From the NCBI GenBank assembly GCA_009720755.1, contig WNKV01000017.1, forward strand, positions 85,226 to 149,225: DNA of 64,000 bases. The letters run 5' to 3'. The position numbers and the translations under genes were made by a program. The stretch comes from Rhodoplanes serenus (GTDB lineage Bacteria; Pseudomonadota; Alphaproteobacteria; Rhizobiales; Xanthobacteraceae). Positions 23,847-32,744 of the stretch are shown piece by piece (position 1 is the first letter of the stretch; every line of letters begins with the position of its first letter). The notes under the pieces were generated by a model, which saw nothing but the letters and a program-made list of their open reading frames with translations, was not told where the DNA came from and did no database searches.

Positions 23847-25184
23847 CTATCCCTTCGGCCGATGGTCGACGATGCGCTTGGCCTTGCCCACCACGGTGCG
23901 CTCGACGCCGCCGGGCGGATGCAGCACCAGCCGCGTCGTCACGCCGATCATGTTCTTGATGTGCCGGACGAGCTCCTTGGCGCTCGCCTCGCGGTCGAGG
24001 CCGGCGACGCGATCCTCGCGCACCTCGGCATGTACCGTCATCTCGTCGAGGCGGCCGTCGCGGGTCAGCTCGATCTGATAGTGGCCGGAGCAGAACGGGG
24101 TGGCCAGCAGGATCTCCTCGATCTGGGTGGGGAAGACGTTGACGCCACGCAGGTTGATCATGTCGTCGGAGCGCCCCGTCACCTTCTCCATCCGCCGCAT
24201 GCCGGGCCGCGCCGTGCCCGGCATCAGCCGGGTGAGATCGCGGGTGCGGTAGCGGATGATCGGGAACGCCTCCTTGGTGAGCGAGGTGAACACCAGCTCG
24301 CCCTTCTCGCCGTCGGGCAGCACCGCGCCGGTCGTCGGGTCGATGATCTCGGGGAGGAAATGGTCCTCCCAGATGTGCAGCCCGTCCTTGGTCTCGACGC
24401 ACTCCTGGGCGACGCCCGGACCGATCACCTCGGACAGCCCATAGATGTCGGTGGCGTCGAGCCCGAAGGCACGCTCGATCTCCTCGCGCATGGCGTTGGT
24501 CCACGGCTCGGCGCCGAAGATGCCGAACCGCAGCGACGACTCGCGCGGATCGAGCCCCGCCGCCGCGAAGCCGTCCAGGATCGTCAGCATGTAGCTCGGC
24601 GTCACCATGATGGCGTCGGGGCGGAAGTCGTGGATGAGCTGCACCTGCCGCTCGGTCATGCCGCCCGACATCGGCACCACGGTGCAGCCGAGCCGCTCGG
24701 CGCCGTAATGGGCCCCGAGCCCGCCGGTGAACAGGCCGTAGCCGTAGGCGACGTGCACCATCATACCGGGCCGCACGCCGGCGGCGCGGATCGAGCGCGC
24801 CATCACGTCGGCCCACATGTCGACATCGGCCTGGGTGTAGCCGACCACGATCGGCTTGCCGGTGGTGCCGGACGAGCCGTGGACGCGCGCCAGCTTCTCC
24901 CGCGGCACAGCAAACAAGCCGAACGGGTAGTTGTCGCGCAGATCGTTCTTCATCGTGAACGGAAACTTGGCGAGATCGGACAGATCGCGGAAGTCCGACG
25001 GATGCAGCCCAGCCTCGTCGAACGTCTTCCGGTAGAACGGCACGTTCTCGTAGGCGTGGCGGAGCGACCAGGCGAGCCGCTCCCGTTGCAGCGCCTGGAT
25101 CTGGTCGCGCGAAGCGCGCTCGACGGCGTCGAGCCCGTCGACGATCTTGCGGTCGAACGCGGCGGCCGGGGGTGCCATGGTCAT
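23847..25184 (-). CDS. paaK: Phenylacetate-CoA ligase
   Basis: Activates phenylacetate with ATP and coenzyme A, the first step of the pathway. It is 445 residues with the adenylate-forming motif HGSSGTTGKP (about 103-111), YGYGLFTGGLG, the aryl-binding FGAEPWTNAMREEIERAFG and the ligase motif DDMINLRGVNVFPTQIEE. The ATG at 25184 follows GGAGG; an ATG two codons later is equally possible. It is last of a minus-strand paaG-paaI-paaK unit with a 20-base gap to paaI. Confidence 0.95.
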   Translation of the reverse strand: MTMAPPAAAFDRKIVDGLDAVERASRDQIQALQRERLAWSLRHAYENVPFYRKTFDEAGLHPSDFRDLSDLAKFPFTMKNDLRDNYPFGLFAVPREKLARVHGSSGTTGKPIVVGYTQADVDMWADVMARSIRAAGVRPGMMVHVAYGYGLFTGGLGAHYGAERLGCTVVPMSGGMTERQVQLIHDFRPDAIMVTPSYMLTILDGFAAAGLDPRESSLRFGIFGAEPWTNAMREEIERAFGLDATDIYGLSEVIGPGVAQECVETKDGLHIWEDHFLPEIIDPTTGAVLPDGEKGELVFTSLTKEAFPIIRYRTRDLTRLMPGTARPGMRRMEKVTGRSDDMINLRGVNVFPTQIEEILLATPFCSGHYQIELTRDGRLDEMTVHAEVREDRVAGLDREASAKELVRHIKNMIGVTTRLVLHPPGGVERTVVGKAKRIVDHRPKG

Positions 25185-25204
25185 CGGTCCTCCACTCGTT
25201 CTCG

Positions 25205-25681
25205 TCAGGGCGTGGGCGTTTCGGATGCGGGGTCGCCGCCGTCGATGAAGGAGCCGCCGACGGTGCGGGAATGGCCGCGGAACTCGGCGATCACCACGTC
25301 GCCGACACGGATCTGCGCGTCGTACAGGCCGGAGCGGGCCGAGCGCGACACCTCGCGGGCGGTGGCGACCAGACGGTCGCCACGCCGGCCCGGCCGGATG
25401 AAGGTGATGCTGCCGTGCGACGCCACCGTGGTGAGGCCATAGGAGTTGCACGCATACGCGAAGGCCGAGTCGGCGAGCGTGAACAGGTAGCCGCCGTGCG
25501 CGATGTCGTGGCCGTTGACCATCACGTTGGTCACCGTCAGGGCGAGCGTCGCGGTGCCGGGGCCGACCGCGAGGATCTCGATGCCGAGATTGCGGCAGGC
25601 GGCATCGCTCGCCCACATGGTCTCGGCGGCGAGCCGCGCGGTCTCCTCGGGCGAGCGGACGGGGGGCGGGGCGGCGGTCAC
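25205..25681 (-). CDS. paaI: Phenylacetic acid degradation thioesterase PaaI
   Basis: A hotdog-fold thioesterase of 158 residues. NVMVNGHDIAHGGYLFTLAD contains the catalytic aspartate and the HGG loop, and ASHGSITFIRPGRRGDRL follows as in PaaI. PaaI hydrolyses ring-hydroxylated or dead-end phenylacetyl-CoA thioesters to free coenzyme A. The GTG at 25681 overlaps the paaG stop by 4 bases, so the genes are coupled. Confidence 0.93.
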   Translation of the reverse strand: MTAAPPPVRSPEETARLAAETMWASDAACRNLGIEILAVGPGTATLALTVTNVMVNGHDIAHGGYLFTLADSAFAYACNSYGLTTVASHGSITFIRPGRRGDRLVATAREVSRSARSGLYDAQIRVGDVVIAEFRGHSRTVGGSFIDGGDPASETPTP

Positions 25682-26475
25682 GACGGCCTCCCGGTGAAGC
25701 GAGGCGCGCGCTTCTCCAGAAACGCCTGGACACCCTCGGCGTAGTCCGGCGTCGCGCCGGCCTTGCGCTGGAGGTCGCGCTCGAGATCGAGCTGGGTGTC
25801 GAGATCGTTGTGGGCCGAGGCGTTCATTGCCTCCTTGATCAGCGCCAGCCCGGCGGTCGGCTGGGTGGCGAGATGCGCGGTCAGCTTTTCGGCCTCGGGG
25901 CGCAGCGCCGCGTCGTCGACGACCTTCCAGATCATCCCCCAGGCTTCCGCCTGCTCGGCCGTCACCGGCTCGGCCAGCATGGCCAGGGCGCGCGCCCGCG
26001 CGTCCCCGATCAGCCGCGGCAGCGTGAAGGTGCCGCCCGAGTCCGGCACCAGCCCGATCTTGGCGAACGCCTGGATGAACTTGGCCGAACGTGCCGCCAG
26101 CACGATGTCGCAGGCGAGCGCCACATTGGCGCCCGCACCCGCCGCGACACCGTTGACGGCGCACACCACCGGCTTGCGCAGGCCGCGCAGCCGCCGCACG
26201 AGCGGATTGTAGCGAGTCTCGATAGCGGCGCCGAGATCGGCGACCCCGCCGGCCCGGTCTGAGAGGTCCTGCCCGGCGCAGAAGCCACGCCCGGCCCCGG
26301 TCAGCAGCACGGCCCGGCAGCCGTCGTCGGCCGCCGCCGCGTCCAGCGCCTCGGCGAGACGGCCGTGCATGTCTTCGTTGAACGAGTTGAGCCGGTCGGG
26401 CCGATTGAGGGTGAGCACCACCCATCCCTCGCGGCGATCCACGAGAACCGAAGACTCCACGGGCCTCTCCCTCAC
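25678..26475 (-). CDS. paaG: 1,2-epoxyphenylacetyl-CoA isomerase PaaG
   Basis: A crotonase-family enzyme of 265 residues that converts the ring epoxide to the oxepin-CoA and also isomerises later double bonds. VVLTLNRPDRLNSFNEDMHG, the oxyanion-hole segment LLTGAGRGFCAGQDLSDRAG and KIGLVPDSGGTFTLPRLIGD are typical of PaaG rather than PaaF, including the aspartate in PDSGGT. The frame opens at GTG 26475, but a GTG at 26460 has AGGGAG at good distance and may be the real start. It is first of the minus-strand paaGIK unit, divergent from paaZ. Confidence 0.9.
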   Translation of the reverse strand: MRERPVESSVLVDRREGWVVLTLNRPDRLNSFNEDMHGRLAEALDAAAADDGCRAVLLTGAGRGFCAGQDLSDRAGGVADLGAAIETRYNPLVRRLRGLRKPVVCAVNGVAAGAGANVALACDIVLAARSAKFIQAFAKIGLVPDSGGTFTLPRLIGDARARALAMLAEPVTAEQAEAWGMIWKVVDDAALRPEAEKLTAHLATQPTAGLALIKEAMNASAHNDLDTQLDLERDLQRKAGATPDYAEGVQAFLEKRAPRFTGRPS

Positions 26476-26513
26476 TGGGTCCGCCGGCGCGATGCTCGCC
26501 GCGGGCCTCTTGA

Positions 26514-26535
26514 ATTAACCGATCGATCGGTTAAT
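26514..26535. promoter_or_regulatory. Perfect 22-bp palindromic operator between paaG and paaZ
   Basis: ATTAACCGATC-GATCGGTTAAT is a perfect palindrome about 40 bases upstream of paaG and 92 bases upstream of paaZ. A 19/22 copy lies upstream of livK. Size and symmetry suit a TetR dimer; the regulator at 17509 is the obvious candidate. It should control both divergent units. Confidence 0.75.
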
Positions 26536-26627
26536 CTTTCAACCAATCTAGCGCACGGGGCGCGCTTGTCAACGCCACAGCGACCGCGCCCGTCAACCAC
26601 AATACCGCGCCCGCAGGAGGAGACCCC

Positions 26628-28688
26628 ATGATCCCGACCCTGGAGAGCTATGTGCAGGACCGCTGGGTCACGCCGGCGCATGGTCTCGCCGAGATCCCGA
26701 GCGCGGTCGACGGCCGCCCGGTCGCCCGCGCGTCGAGCGACGGCGTCGACTTCGCCGCCGCGGTGCGGCATGCGCGCACGGTCGGCGGTCCCGCCCTGCG
26801 GGCCTTGACGTTCCACGACCGCGCCAACCGGCTCAAGGCGCTCGCCGCCTTCCTGTCGGAGCGCAAGGACCGGCTCTATGCGCTCGCGGCCGACACCGGC
26901 GCGACCAAGCGCGACAATCTGATCGACGTCGACGGCGGCATCGGCACGCTGTTCGCGTATGCGTCGCGCGGCCGGCGCGAGCTGCCGGCCGAGCGCTTCG
27001 TCATCGAGGGCGACACCGAGGCGCTGTCGCGCGGCGGCTCCTTCGTCGGCCTGCATGTGCTGACGCCGCTGGCCGGCGTCGCGGTCCATATCAACGCCTT
27101 CAACTTTCCGTGCTGGGGCCTGCTGGAAAAGCTGGCGCCGACCATCCTGGCCGGCGTCCCGGTGATCACCAAGCCGGCGACCGCGACGGCCTATGTGGCC
27201 GAGGCGCTGGTGCGGCTGATCGTCGAGGCCGACGTGCTGCCGAAGGGCGCGTTGCAGTTCATCTGCGGCTCCGCCGGCGATCTCCTCGATCATCTCGGCG
27301 GCCAGGATGTCGTCTCCTTCACCGGCTCGGCCGACACCTCGGAGCGGCTGCGCAACCATCCGACGATCGGCCGCAATGCGGTGCGCTTCATCGCCGAGCG
27401 CGACTCGCTCAACGCCGCCGTGCTGGGGCCGGACGCGACCGAGGGCACGCCGGAGCTGGACCTGTTCGTCAAGGAGGTGGTGCGCGAGATGACCGTCAAG
27501 GCGGGGCAGAAGTGCACCGCCATCCGCCGCGTCGTCGTGCCGCGCGCCATCGAGCCCGCGGTGACGCGGGCGATCGCCCAGAAGCTCGCCGAGACGACGG
27601 TGGGCGATCCGCGCCGCGACGATGTCCGCATGGGGCCGCTGGCCTCGCTGGCGCAGCGCGCCGCGGTGCGCGATGCGGTGGCGGCGCTCGCGGCCGAGGC
27701 CGAGATCGTCGCCGGCGACCCCGCGCACGCCACCCCGCTCGGCGGCGATCCCGAGACCGGCGCCTTCATGGCGCCGGTGCTGCTGCGCTGTGCCGATCCG
27801 CTGACGGCGACGCGGGTGCATGCGGTCGAGCCGTTCGGGCCGGTCGCCACGGTCATGCCCTACGACACGCTGGACGACGCCGTCGAGATCGTCGCCAAGG
27901 GCGAGGGCAGCCTGGTCGCCTCGGTGTTCACCCATGACGACCGGGTCGCGGACGCGCTCGTCCACGGCATCGCGTCGTGGCACGGCCGCGTGCTGATCGT
28001 CGATCGTGACTGCGCCAAGGAGTCGACCGGCCACGGCTCGCCGCTGCCGGGACTCGTCCATGGCGGACCGGGCCGGGCCGGCGGCGGCGAGGAGATGGGC
28101 GGCCTGCGCGGCGTCTTCCACTACATGCAGCGCACCGCGTTGCAGGGCTCGCCGGCGCGCCTCGCGGCGCTGACGCGGCGCTGGACCAAGGGCGCGCCGG
28201 CACCCGCCGCCACCGTCCATCCGTTCCGTCGCGACTACGAGGCCCTCACCGTCGGCGACACCGTGGAGACGCCGTCGCGCACCGTCACGCTCGCCGACAT
28301 CGAGCACTTCGCCGACTTCACCGGCGATGCCTTCTACGCCCACATGGACGAGGCGGCCGCCAAGGCCAACCCGTTCTTCCCCGGCCGGGTCGCCCACGGC
28401 TACCTGATCCTGTCGTTCGCGGCCGGCCTGTTCGTCGATCCGGCGCCGGGGCCGTTGCTCGCCAATTACGGCCTCGACAATCTGCGCTTCCTCAAGCCGG
28501 TGTCGCCCGGCGACGCCATCCGGGTGCGCCTCACCGTCAAGGAGAAGCGGCCGGCCCGGAAGGCCGAGTACGGCGAAGTGCGGTGGGACGTCGAGGTGTT
28601 CAACCAGGACGGCGAGACGGTCGCCCGCTACGACCTCCTCACCATGAGCGCCCGCCGCACCGCAAACGGCGACGCCGCCGCGGCCTGA
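26628..28688 (+). CDS. paaZ: Bifunctional oxepin-CoA hydrolase / semialdehyde dehydrogenase PaaZ
   Basis: Opens the oxepin-CoA ring and oxidises the resulting aldehyde to 3-oxo-5,6-dehydrosuberyl-CoA. It is 686 residues. The N-terminal aldehyde dehydrogenase (1 to about 520) has INAFNFPCWGLLEKLAPTIL, the segment VSFTGSADTSERLR and catalytic Cys296 in KAGQKCTAIRRV. The C-terminal MaoC-type hydratase (about 540-680) has FTGDAFYAHMDE with Asp567 and His572, the pair essential in Escherichia coli PaaZ, and FPGRVAHGYLILSF. The start has AGGAGGAGA upstream. It is divergent from paaG across the 22-bp palindrome. Confidence 0.96.
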   Translation: MIPTLESYVQDRWVTPAHGLAEIPSAVDGRPVARASSDGVDFAAAVRHARTVGGPALRALTFHDRANRLKALAAFLSERKDRLYALAADTGATKRDNLIDVDGGIGTLFAYASRGRRELPAERFVIEGDTEALSRGGSFVGLHVLTPLAGVAVHINAFNFPCWGLLEKLAPTILAGVPVITKPATATAYVAEALVRLIVEADVLPKGALQFICGSAGDLLDHLGGQDVVSFTGSADTSERLRNHPTIGRNAVRFIAERDSLNAAVLGPDATEGTPELDLFVKEVVREMTVKAGQKCTAIRRVVVPRAIEPAVTRAIAQKLAETTVGDPRRDDVRMGPLASLAQRAAVRDAVAALAAEAEIVAGDPAHATPLGGDPETGAFMAPVLLRCADPLTATRVHAVEPFGPVATVMPYDTLDDAVEIVAKGEGSLVASVFTHDDRVADALVHGIASWHGRVLIVDRDCAKESTGHGSPLPGLVHGGPGRAGGGEEMGGLRGVFHYMQRTALQGSPARLAALTRRWTKGAPAPAATVHPFRRDYEALTVGDTVETPSRTVTLADIEHFADFTGDAFYAHMDEAAAKANPFFPGRVAHGYLILSFAAGLFVDPAPGPLLANYGLDNLRFLKPVSPGDAIRVRLTVKEKRPARKAEYGEVRWDVEVFNQDGETVARYDLLTMSARRTANGDAAAA

Positions 28689-28772
28689 CGTTCCGCCGCG
28701 ACCCCCGTGGCCTGCGGCGGACGTCTCGGCTCCTGCCGTGCCTGCGAATGGTCCATGCCGGCGCCCCTGCCG

Positions 28773-28796
28773 CCGTGCAATCGGTCGATTGCACGG
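28773..28796. promoter_or_regulatory. Perfect 24-bp inverted repeat between paaZ and the old yellow enzyme gene
   Basis: CCGTGCAATCG-GT-CGATTGCACGG has 11-base arms and a 2-base spacer, 85 bases after paaZ and about 170 bases before the next start. There is no T-run, so it looks like a dimeric-regulator site rather than a terminator. It is unrelated to the paa operator, and no regulator gene lies adjacent. Confidence 0.5.
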
Positions 28797-28968
28797 ACGC
28801 CATGGGGCGCGGCCATTGACGAATGTGTGCACCGCACCCACGTCAGCAGCGACGCCGGATACCCGGCTTTCCTCGATGTCCGCGCGACCCCCGCGCCGCG
28901 GCCAGCGGGCGTGCCCTCGGGCACGCCCCGGGCGGAGCTTGGTGTCCGATGCGAACCGAGAGGACCTC

Positions 28969-30078
28969 ATGACCGACACGCAATCCGCCTCAGGCCCGCT
29001 GTTCGAGCCGTTCCGGCTCGGCGACCTGACCCTCCCCAACCGCATCGTGATGGCGCCGCTGACGCGCAACCGCGCCGCCCCCGGCAACGTGCCCGGCCCG
29101 CTCGCGGCCGAGTACTATGCGCAGCGCGCCTCCGCCGGCCTGCTGATCAGCGAGGCCAGCCAGGTGGTGCCCGAAGGGCAGGGCTACGAAGCGACCCCCG
29201 GCATCCACGCGCCCGAGCAGATCGCCGGCTGGCGCACCGTCACCGACGCGGTGCATGCCCGCGGTGGCCGCATCTTCCTCCAGCTCTGGCATGTCGGCCG
29301 CATCTCGCATGTCGCGCTTCAGCCCGGCGGCCAGCCTCCGGTCGCGCCCTCGGCGATCCGAGCCGCCACCAAGACCTTCGTGGGCGGTCGCTTCGTCGAC
29401 ACGTCGGAGCCGCGGGCGCTCGACATCGGCGAGATCCCGGGCATCGTCGAGGGCTTCCGCCGCGGCGCCGCCAACGCCATCGCGGCCGGCTTCGACGGGG
29501 TCGAGGTCCACGCCGCCAACGGCTACCTGATCGACCAGTTCCTGCGCGACAGCACCAACACGCGCACCGACGCCTATGGCGGCTCCATCGAGAACCGCGC
29601 GCGGCTGCTGCTCGAGGTGCTGGAGGCGGTGGTGAAGGAGGTCGGCGGCGCGCGCGTCGGCATCCGCGTCTCGCCGGTGTCGCCCGGCAACGACATCGCC
29701 GATTCCGATCCGCAGGCGCTGTTCGGCTGGCTGGTGCCGCGGATCGACGCCATCGGCCCCGCCTATCTGCACGTCATCGAGGGCTTCACCGGGCTGGAGC
29801 GTGACCACGGCCAGCCGTTCGACTACGGCGCCATGCGCCGCGCCTTCAGGGGCGCCTTCATCGTCAACAACGGCTACACCCGGGATCTCGCCACCGAGGC
29901 GGTGGCCGAGGGCCGCGCCGATCTCGTCGCCTTCGGCCGAGCCTTCATCGCCAATCCGGACCTGGTCGAGCGGCTGCGGCGCGGCGCCCCGCTCAACGAG
30001 CCGGATCGCAAGACCTTCTACGGCGGCGACGCCCACGGCTACACCGACTATCCGGCCCTCCAGACTGAGCCGGCCTGA
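28969..30078 (+). CDS. Old yellow enzyme family NADH:flavin oxidoreductase (NemA-like)
   Basis: An FMN-dependent ene-reductase of 369 residues. FRLGDLTLPNRIVMAPLTRN, QLWHVGRISHVALQPGG, GFDGVEVHAANGYLIDQFLR and the DAYGGSIENRARLL segment are the classic family motifs. It reduces activated double bonds or nitro compounds in known members; the physiological substrate is unknown. The ATG at 28969 has GAGAGGA 4 bases upstream. The frame extends upstream without family support. It follows paaZ after 280 bases containing a palindrome, so it may be separately regulated. Confidence 0.93.
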   Translation: MTDTQSASGPLFEPFRLGDLTLPNRIVMAPLTRNRAAPGNVPGPLAAEYYAQRASAGLLISEASQVVPEGQGYEATPGIHAPEQIAGWRTVTDAVHARGGRIFLQLWHVGRISHVALQPGGQPPVAPSAIRAATKTFVGGRFVDTSEPRALDIGEIPGIVEGFRRGAANAIAAGFDGVEVHAANGYLIDQFLRDSTNTRTDAYGGSIENRARLLLEVLEAVVKEVGGARVGIRVSPVSPGNDIADSDPQALFGWLVPRIDAIGPAYLHVIEGFTGLERDHGQPFDYGAMRRAFRGAFIVNNGYTRDLATEAVAEGRADLVAFGRAFIANPDLVERLRRGAPLNEPDRKTFYGGDAHGYTDYPALQTEPA

Positions 30079-30105
30079 TCGGCACGCACGCACGCCGACG
30101 GCGAG

Positions 30106-30128
30106 GGCGGAGCCGGCACGGCCCCGCC
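30106..30128. terminator. Hairpin between convergent genes
   Basis: GGCGGAGCC-GGCAC-GGCCCCGCC followed by TTCGTC forms a 9-bp stem (one mismatch) with a 5-base loop. It lies between the old yellow enzyme stop and the convergent hypothetical gene at 30154. A bidirectional terminator is likely, though the T-tract is poor. Confidence 0.45.
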
Positions 30129-30153
30129 TTCGTCGCGTCAGCCTCGGCGGACC

Positions 30154-30627
30154 TCAGTGGATGGTGCGGCGGGGCGCCCCACGCGCCAGGATGTCGAGCA
30201 GGTCGGCCGGATCGCCGGCGAGATCGAAGCTCGCGGCATAGCCGGCCTTGCGAATGGTCATCTGCGTCTCGGCGATGAGGGTCTCGCAGACCGACTCGGC
30301 GCCGACGACGCGGTGGTCGGCCAGGATGCGGTCGTAGCGGAACGTCGTCAGGCCGCAGGAGCGCGGCGCCGTCGACCAGGCGAACAGCCCGCGGGACCGC
30401 CCCGCCTGCACCAGAAACACGAACAGCTCGCCCCCGCCCACATAGAGGCCGCGGCTACCGTCGATGGTGGCGGGCGCCGGCAGCCAGCCCGTCCCGAGCC
30501 CCAGCACGCCGGCGACGACGCCGCAGAAATCCTCGCGGTGCGCGGCCAGCAGCGACTCGACCGAGCCGTAACGGTGGCCCGGCGCAAACCGGCACCATTC
30601 CTCGTGCGCCCGCAACAACATCGTCAT
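30154..30627 (-). CDS. Hypothetical protein
   Basis: A 157-residue soluble protein with no signal peptide, starting MTMLLRAHEEWCRFAPGHRY. It has balanced composition and a globular-looking middle (GSRGLYVGGGELFVFLVQAG), and ends in APRRTIH. I do not recognise a family. The coding strand is supported by its compact frame and the clean hairpin after its end. It is followed upstream by a 192-base gap and then the minus-strand metallophosphoesterase stop, so it could share that transcript or have its own promoter. Confidence 0.55.
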   Translation of the reverse strand: MTMLLRAHEEWCRFAPGHRYGSVESLLAAHREDFCGVVAGVLGLGTGWLPAPATIDGSRGLYVGGGELFVFLVQAGRSRGLFAWSTAPRSCGLTTFRYDRILADHRVVGAESVCETLIAETQMTIRKAGYAASFDLAGDPADLLDILARGAPRRTIH

Positions 30628-30819
30628 GCTTGGTCCGCTCCGGCCCCGCCTGGAACCGAAACGATGCCCTCGGGGGCGTGCTCGCGTATTGATCGAGAAC
30701 AAAATCTGATCCACATGGACCGACACGAGATCGTTCCTGACGTTCTGCCGTCGGTCGAGACGATCCGGACTGGTTGGGCAAGCACCGCCACGGGAGGCGC
30801 CCCGGCCGGCAAGGCAGAG

Positions 30820-32613
30820 TCAGCGCGCCGCCGCCGCCACAACCATCGCGGTATCGTCTGCGACGGTAGGACCGGCGCCTAACGCCGCGCCAGGGATCGT
30901 GATCCGCGTCGGCGCCAGCATCTCCAGCCGCTCGGGGCCGGCCTCCAGCGTATGGACGTAGACATGCGTCTCGCCACCGTCCCCCGCCGCCATCACGGGC
31001 GAGGGTGCCGACACGATGCGCAGCGCGCCGCATCGGCCGATCCAGTCGACATGGCGATGGCCGTGCATCACCACGGCGCCCGGCGCGATCGCCTGGAGGC
31101 GGCGGACGAACCAGCTCCCGTTGACGAGCGCGGTGCCGATGCGCTCGGACAGCGTCTTGGCCGGCATCGGATACTCGACCGGGTGGTGATGCAGGGCGAT
31201 CAGCCAGCGCGCCGCCGGAAACGCCGCGCAGGCGGCGGCGACCGCGCCCATCTGGTCGGTGGTCATCAGGCCGAGCGCATTGGTGAAGGAGAAGTGGGTG
31301 TCGGCGTTGGAGTCGAGCAGCACGAGGCCGAGCCCGTCGGGGGCCGCGGGCGGCCGGATCAGCGGAAACAGCGCCGGCCACAGCCCCGCGATGGTGCGCC
31401 CGAAGCGCCGCGCGCCGGTGTCGGCGAAGGCCGCGATGGCGGCCCGGTGGGGCGCGAGCGCGGCCGCGAGCGTCGCGCCCGGCTTGCCGGTCGCGCGGTC
31501 GACGACTTGGACGCGGTCGCCCTGAACGGCCGCCAATGCCGAGATCATCCGGGCCTGACGCAGCCGCTTGCCGGGGGCGAAGGGCAGATCGAGGCGGGCC
31601 GGGTTGGCACGGTCGACGACGTTGACGTCGTGATTGCCGGGCAGGATCAGCAGCCGCTCGGCGAGCCGCGGATGCGCCGCCAGGAGATCGAAGAACACCG
31701 CCCATTCGGCGGAGCGCCCGGCATCGGTGGCATCGCCGGTGACGAGCACGAGATCGAGCGGCTCGCGGGCGTGGACCGCCTCCAGTGCCGCGAGCACCTG
31801 GGCGAGACGATCGTTGCCGCGCGGGCCGGCCCGGCCGCACTCGATCCGGAAGCCGTAGGTCTCGCCGACGATGTGGATGTCCGACAGATGCGCGATGCGC
31901 CAGCGCGTCCGCCCCGGCGTCGCCTCCGGAAACGCCGTCACGGTGCGGGGCTGGTCCATCAGGGCGTCGGCGATGCCCCAGGTCAGCGCCGCCGCGGCGA
32001 AATAAGAGGCGACCGCCACGGTGGCGTTCGCCGCTGCCGCACCGACCAGCGGCCAGGGGGCGGCGAGATCGGCGAGGCCCGCGCTCCAGCGGGTTGCCGG
32101 CCAGAGCGCCGCGATCAGCCAGACGGTCGGCACCGCCACCGCGAGACCGGCGAGCGCCGCCATCACGGCCCGCAGGGTGGCGCGCGCTTCGGCGCTGGCG
32201 CTGCCCGGCAACGCCTTCTCGACCAGATGGCGCAGCGCCTCGCGGGCGATCGCATAGGCGGGCTGCACGGCGAGTGCCGTCAGCGACCAGAAGCTCCGCT
32301 CGGCGATCGGCAGCAGGCGGCGCCCGCCGAACCATCCGGCGCCGACCAGCAGACCGAGCAGCAGCAGCGAGCCGGCACCCGACAGCACGGTCGCGAGCTT
32401 GCTCGACAGGGTCGCGAACCATAGCGTGACGGCGAGCGGCGCGACGCCGACCACCAGGGCCGGCACGGCGATCAGCAGCACCCAGGCGGTCGCGAGCTTC
32501 GGCAGGCTGATCTCGGCCAGCAGGCTGCCGGCCAGCGACACCAGCGAGTGCCGCTCGGTGCTCGACGCATCGTCCTCGATGTCGCCCCGACGCGGATCGA
32601 TGATCGCGGTCAT
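30820..32613 (-). CDS. Membrane-anchored metallophosphoesterase
   Basis: A 597-residue protein. The first 230 residues contain several hydrophobic segments (about 35-75, 80-110, 145-170 and 200-220). A calcineurin-like phosphoesterase domain follows with all metal motifs: HLSDIHIVG, LVLVTGDATDAG, LILPGNHDVNVVD, IALHHHPVEYP and VVMHGHRHVDWIG. Substrate is unknown; family members cleave phosphodiesters of nucleotides or lipids. The GDATD and GNHD boxes are canonical, so activity is probable. ATG 32613 is chosen because the upstream frame has no family support. It is divergent from the lipase gene. Confidence 0.86.
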   Translation of the reverse strand: MTAIIDPRRGDIEDDASSTERHSLVSLAGSLLAEISLPKLATAWVLLIAVPALVVGVAPLAVTLWFATLSSKLATVLSGAGSLLLLGLLVGAGWFGGRRLLPIAERSFWSLTALAVQPAYAIAREALRHLVEKALPGSASAEARATLRAVMAALAGLAVAVPTVWLIAALWPATRWSAGLADLAAPWPLVGAAAANATVAVASYFAAAALTWGIADALMDQPRTVTAFPEATPGRTRWRIAHLSDIHIVGETYGFRIECGRAGPRGNDRLAQVLAALEAVHAREPLDLVLVTGDATDAGRSAEWAVFFDLLAAHPRLAERLLILPGNHDVNVVDRANPARLDLPFAPGKRLRQARMISALAAVQGDRVQVVDRATGKPGATLAAALAPHRAAIAAFADTGARRFGRTIAGLWPALFPLIRPPAAPDGLGLVLLDSNADTHFSFTNALGLMTTDQMGAVAAACAAFPAARWLIALHHHPVEYPMPAKTLSERIGTALVNGSWFVRRLQAIAPGAVVMHGHRHVDWIGRCGALRIVSAPSPVMAAGDGGETHVYVHTLEAGPERLEMLAPTRITIPGAALGAGPTVADDTAMVVAAAAR

Positions 32614-32744
32614 CCGCCCCTCGCCATCCGGCCTCGTTCCTACCGTTCGTCGCGTGCGCGGCACGCGGTGCCGCCGACAATGCACGCGGCGGACGCACCG
32701 ATGTCAACCGGATCGACAATCGCCTGGTCCGCCGATAGGCTGGC

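Noticed and set aside
26472..29087. An 871-codon minus-strand frame across paaZ
   Set aside because: Antisense to paaZ, whose domains and catalytic residues are all recognised; the composition is that of a reverse-frame shadow.
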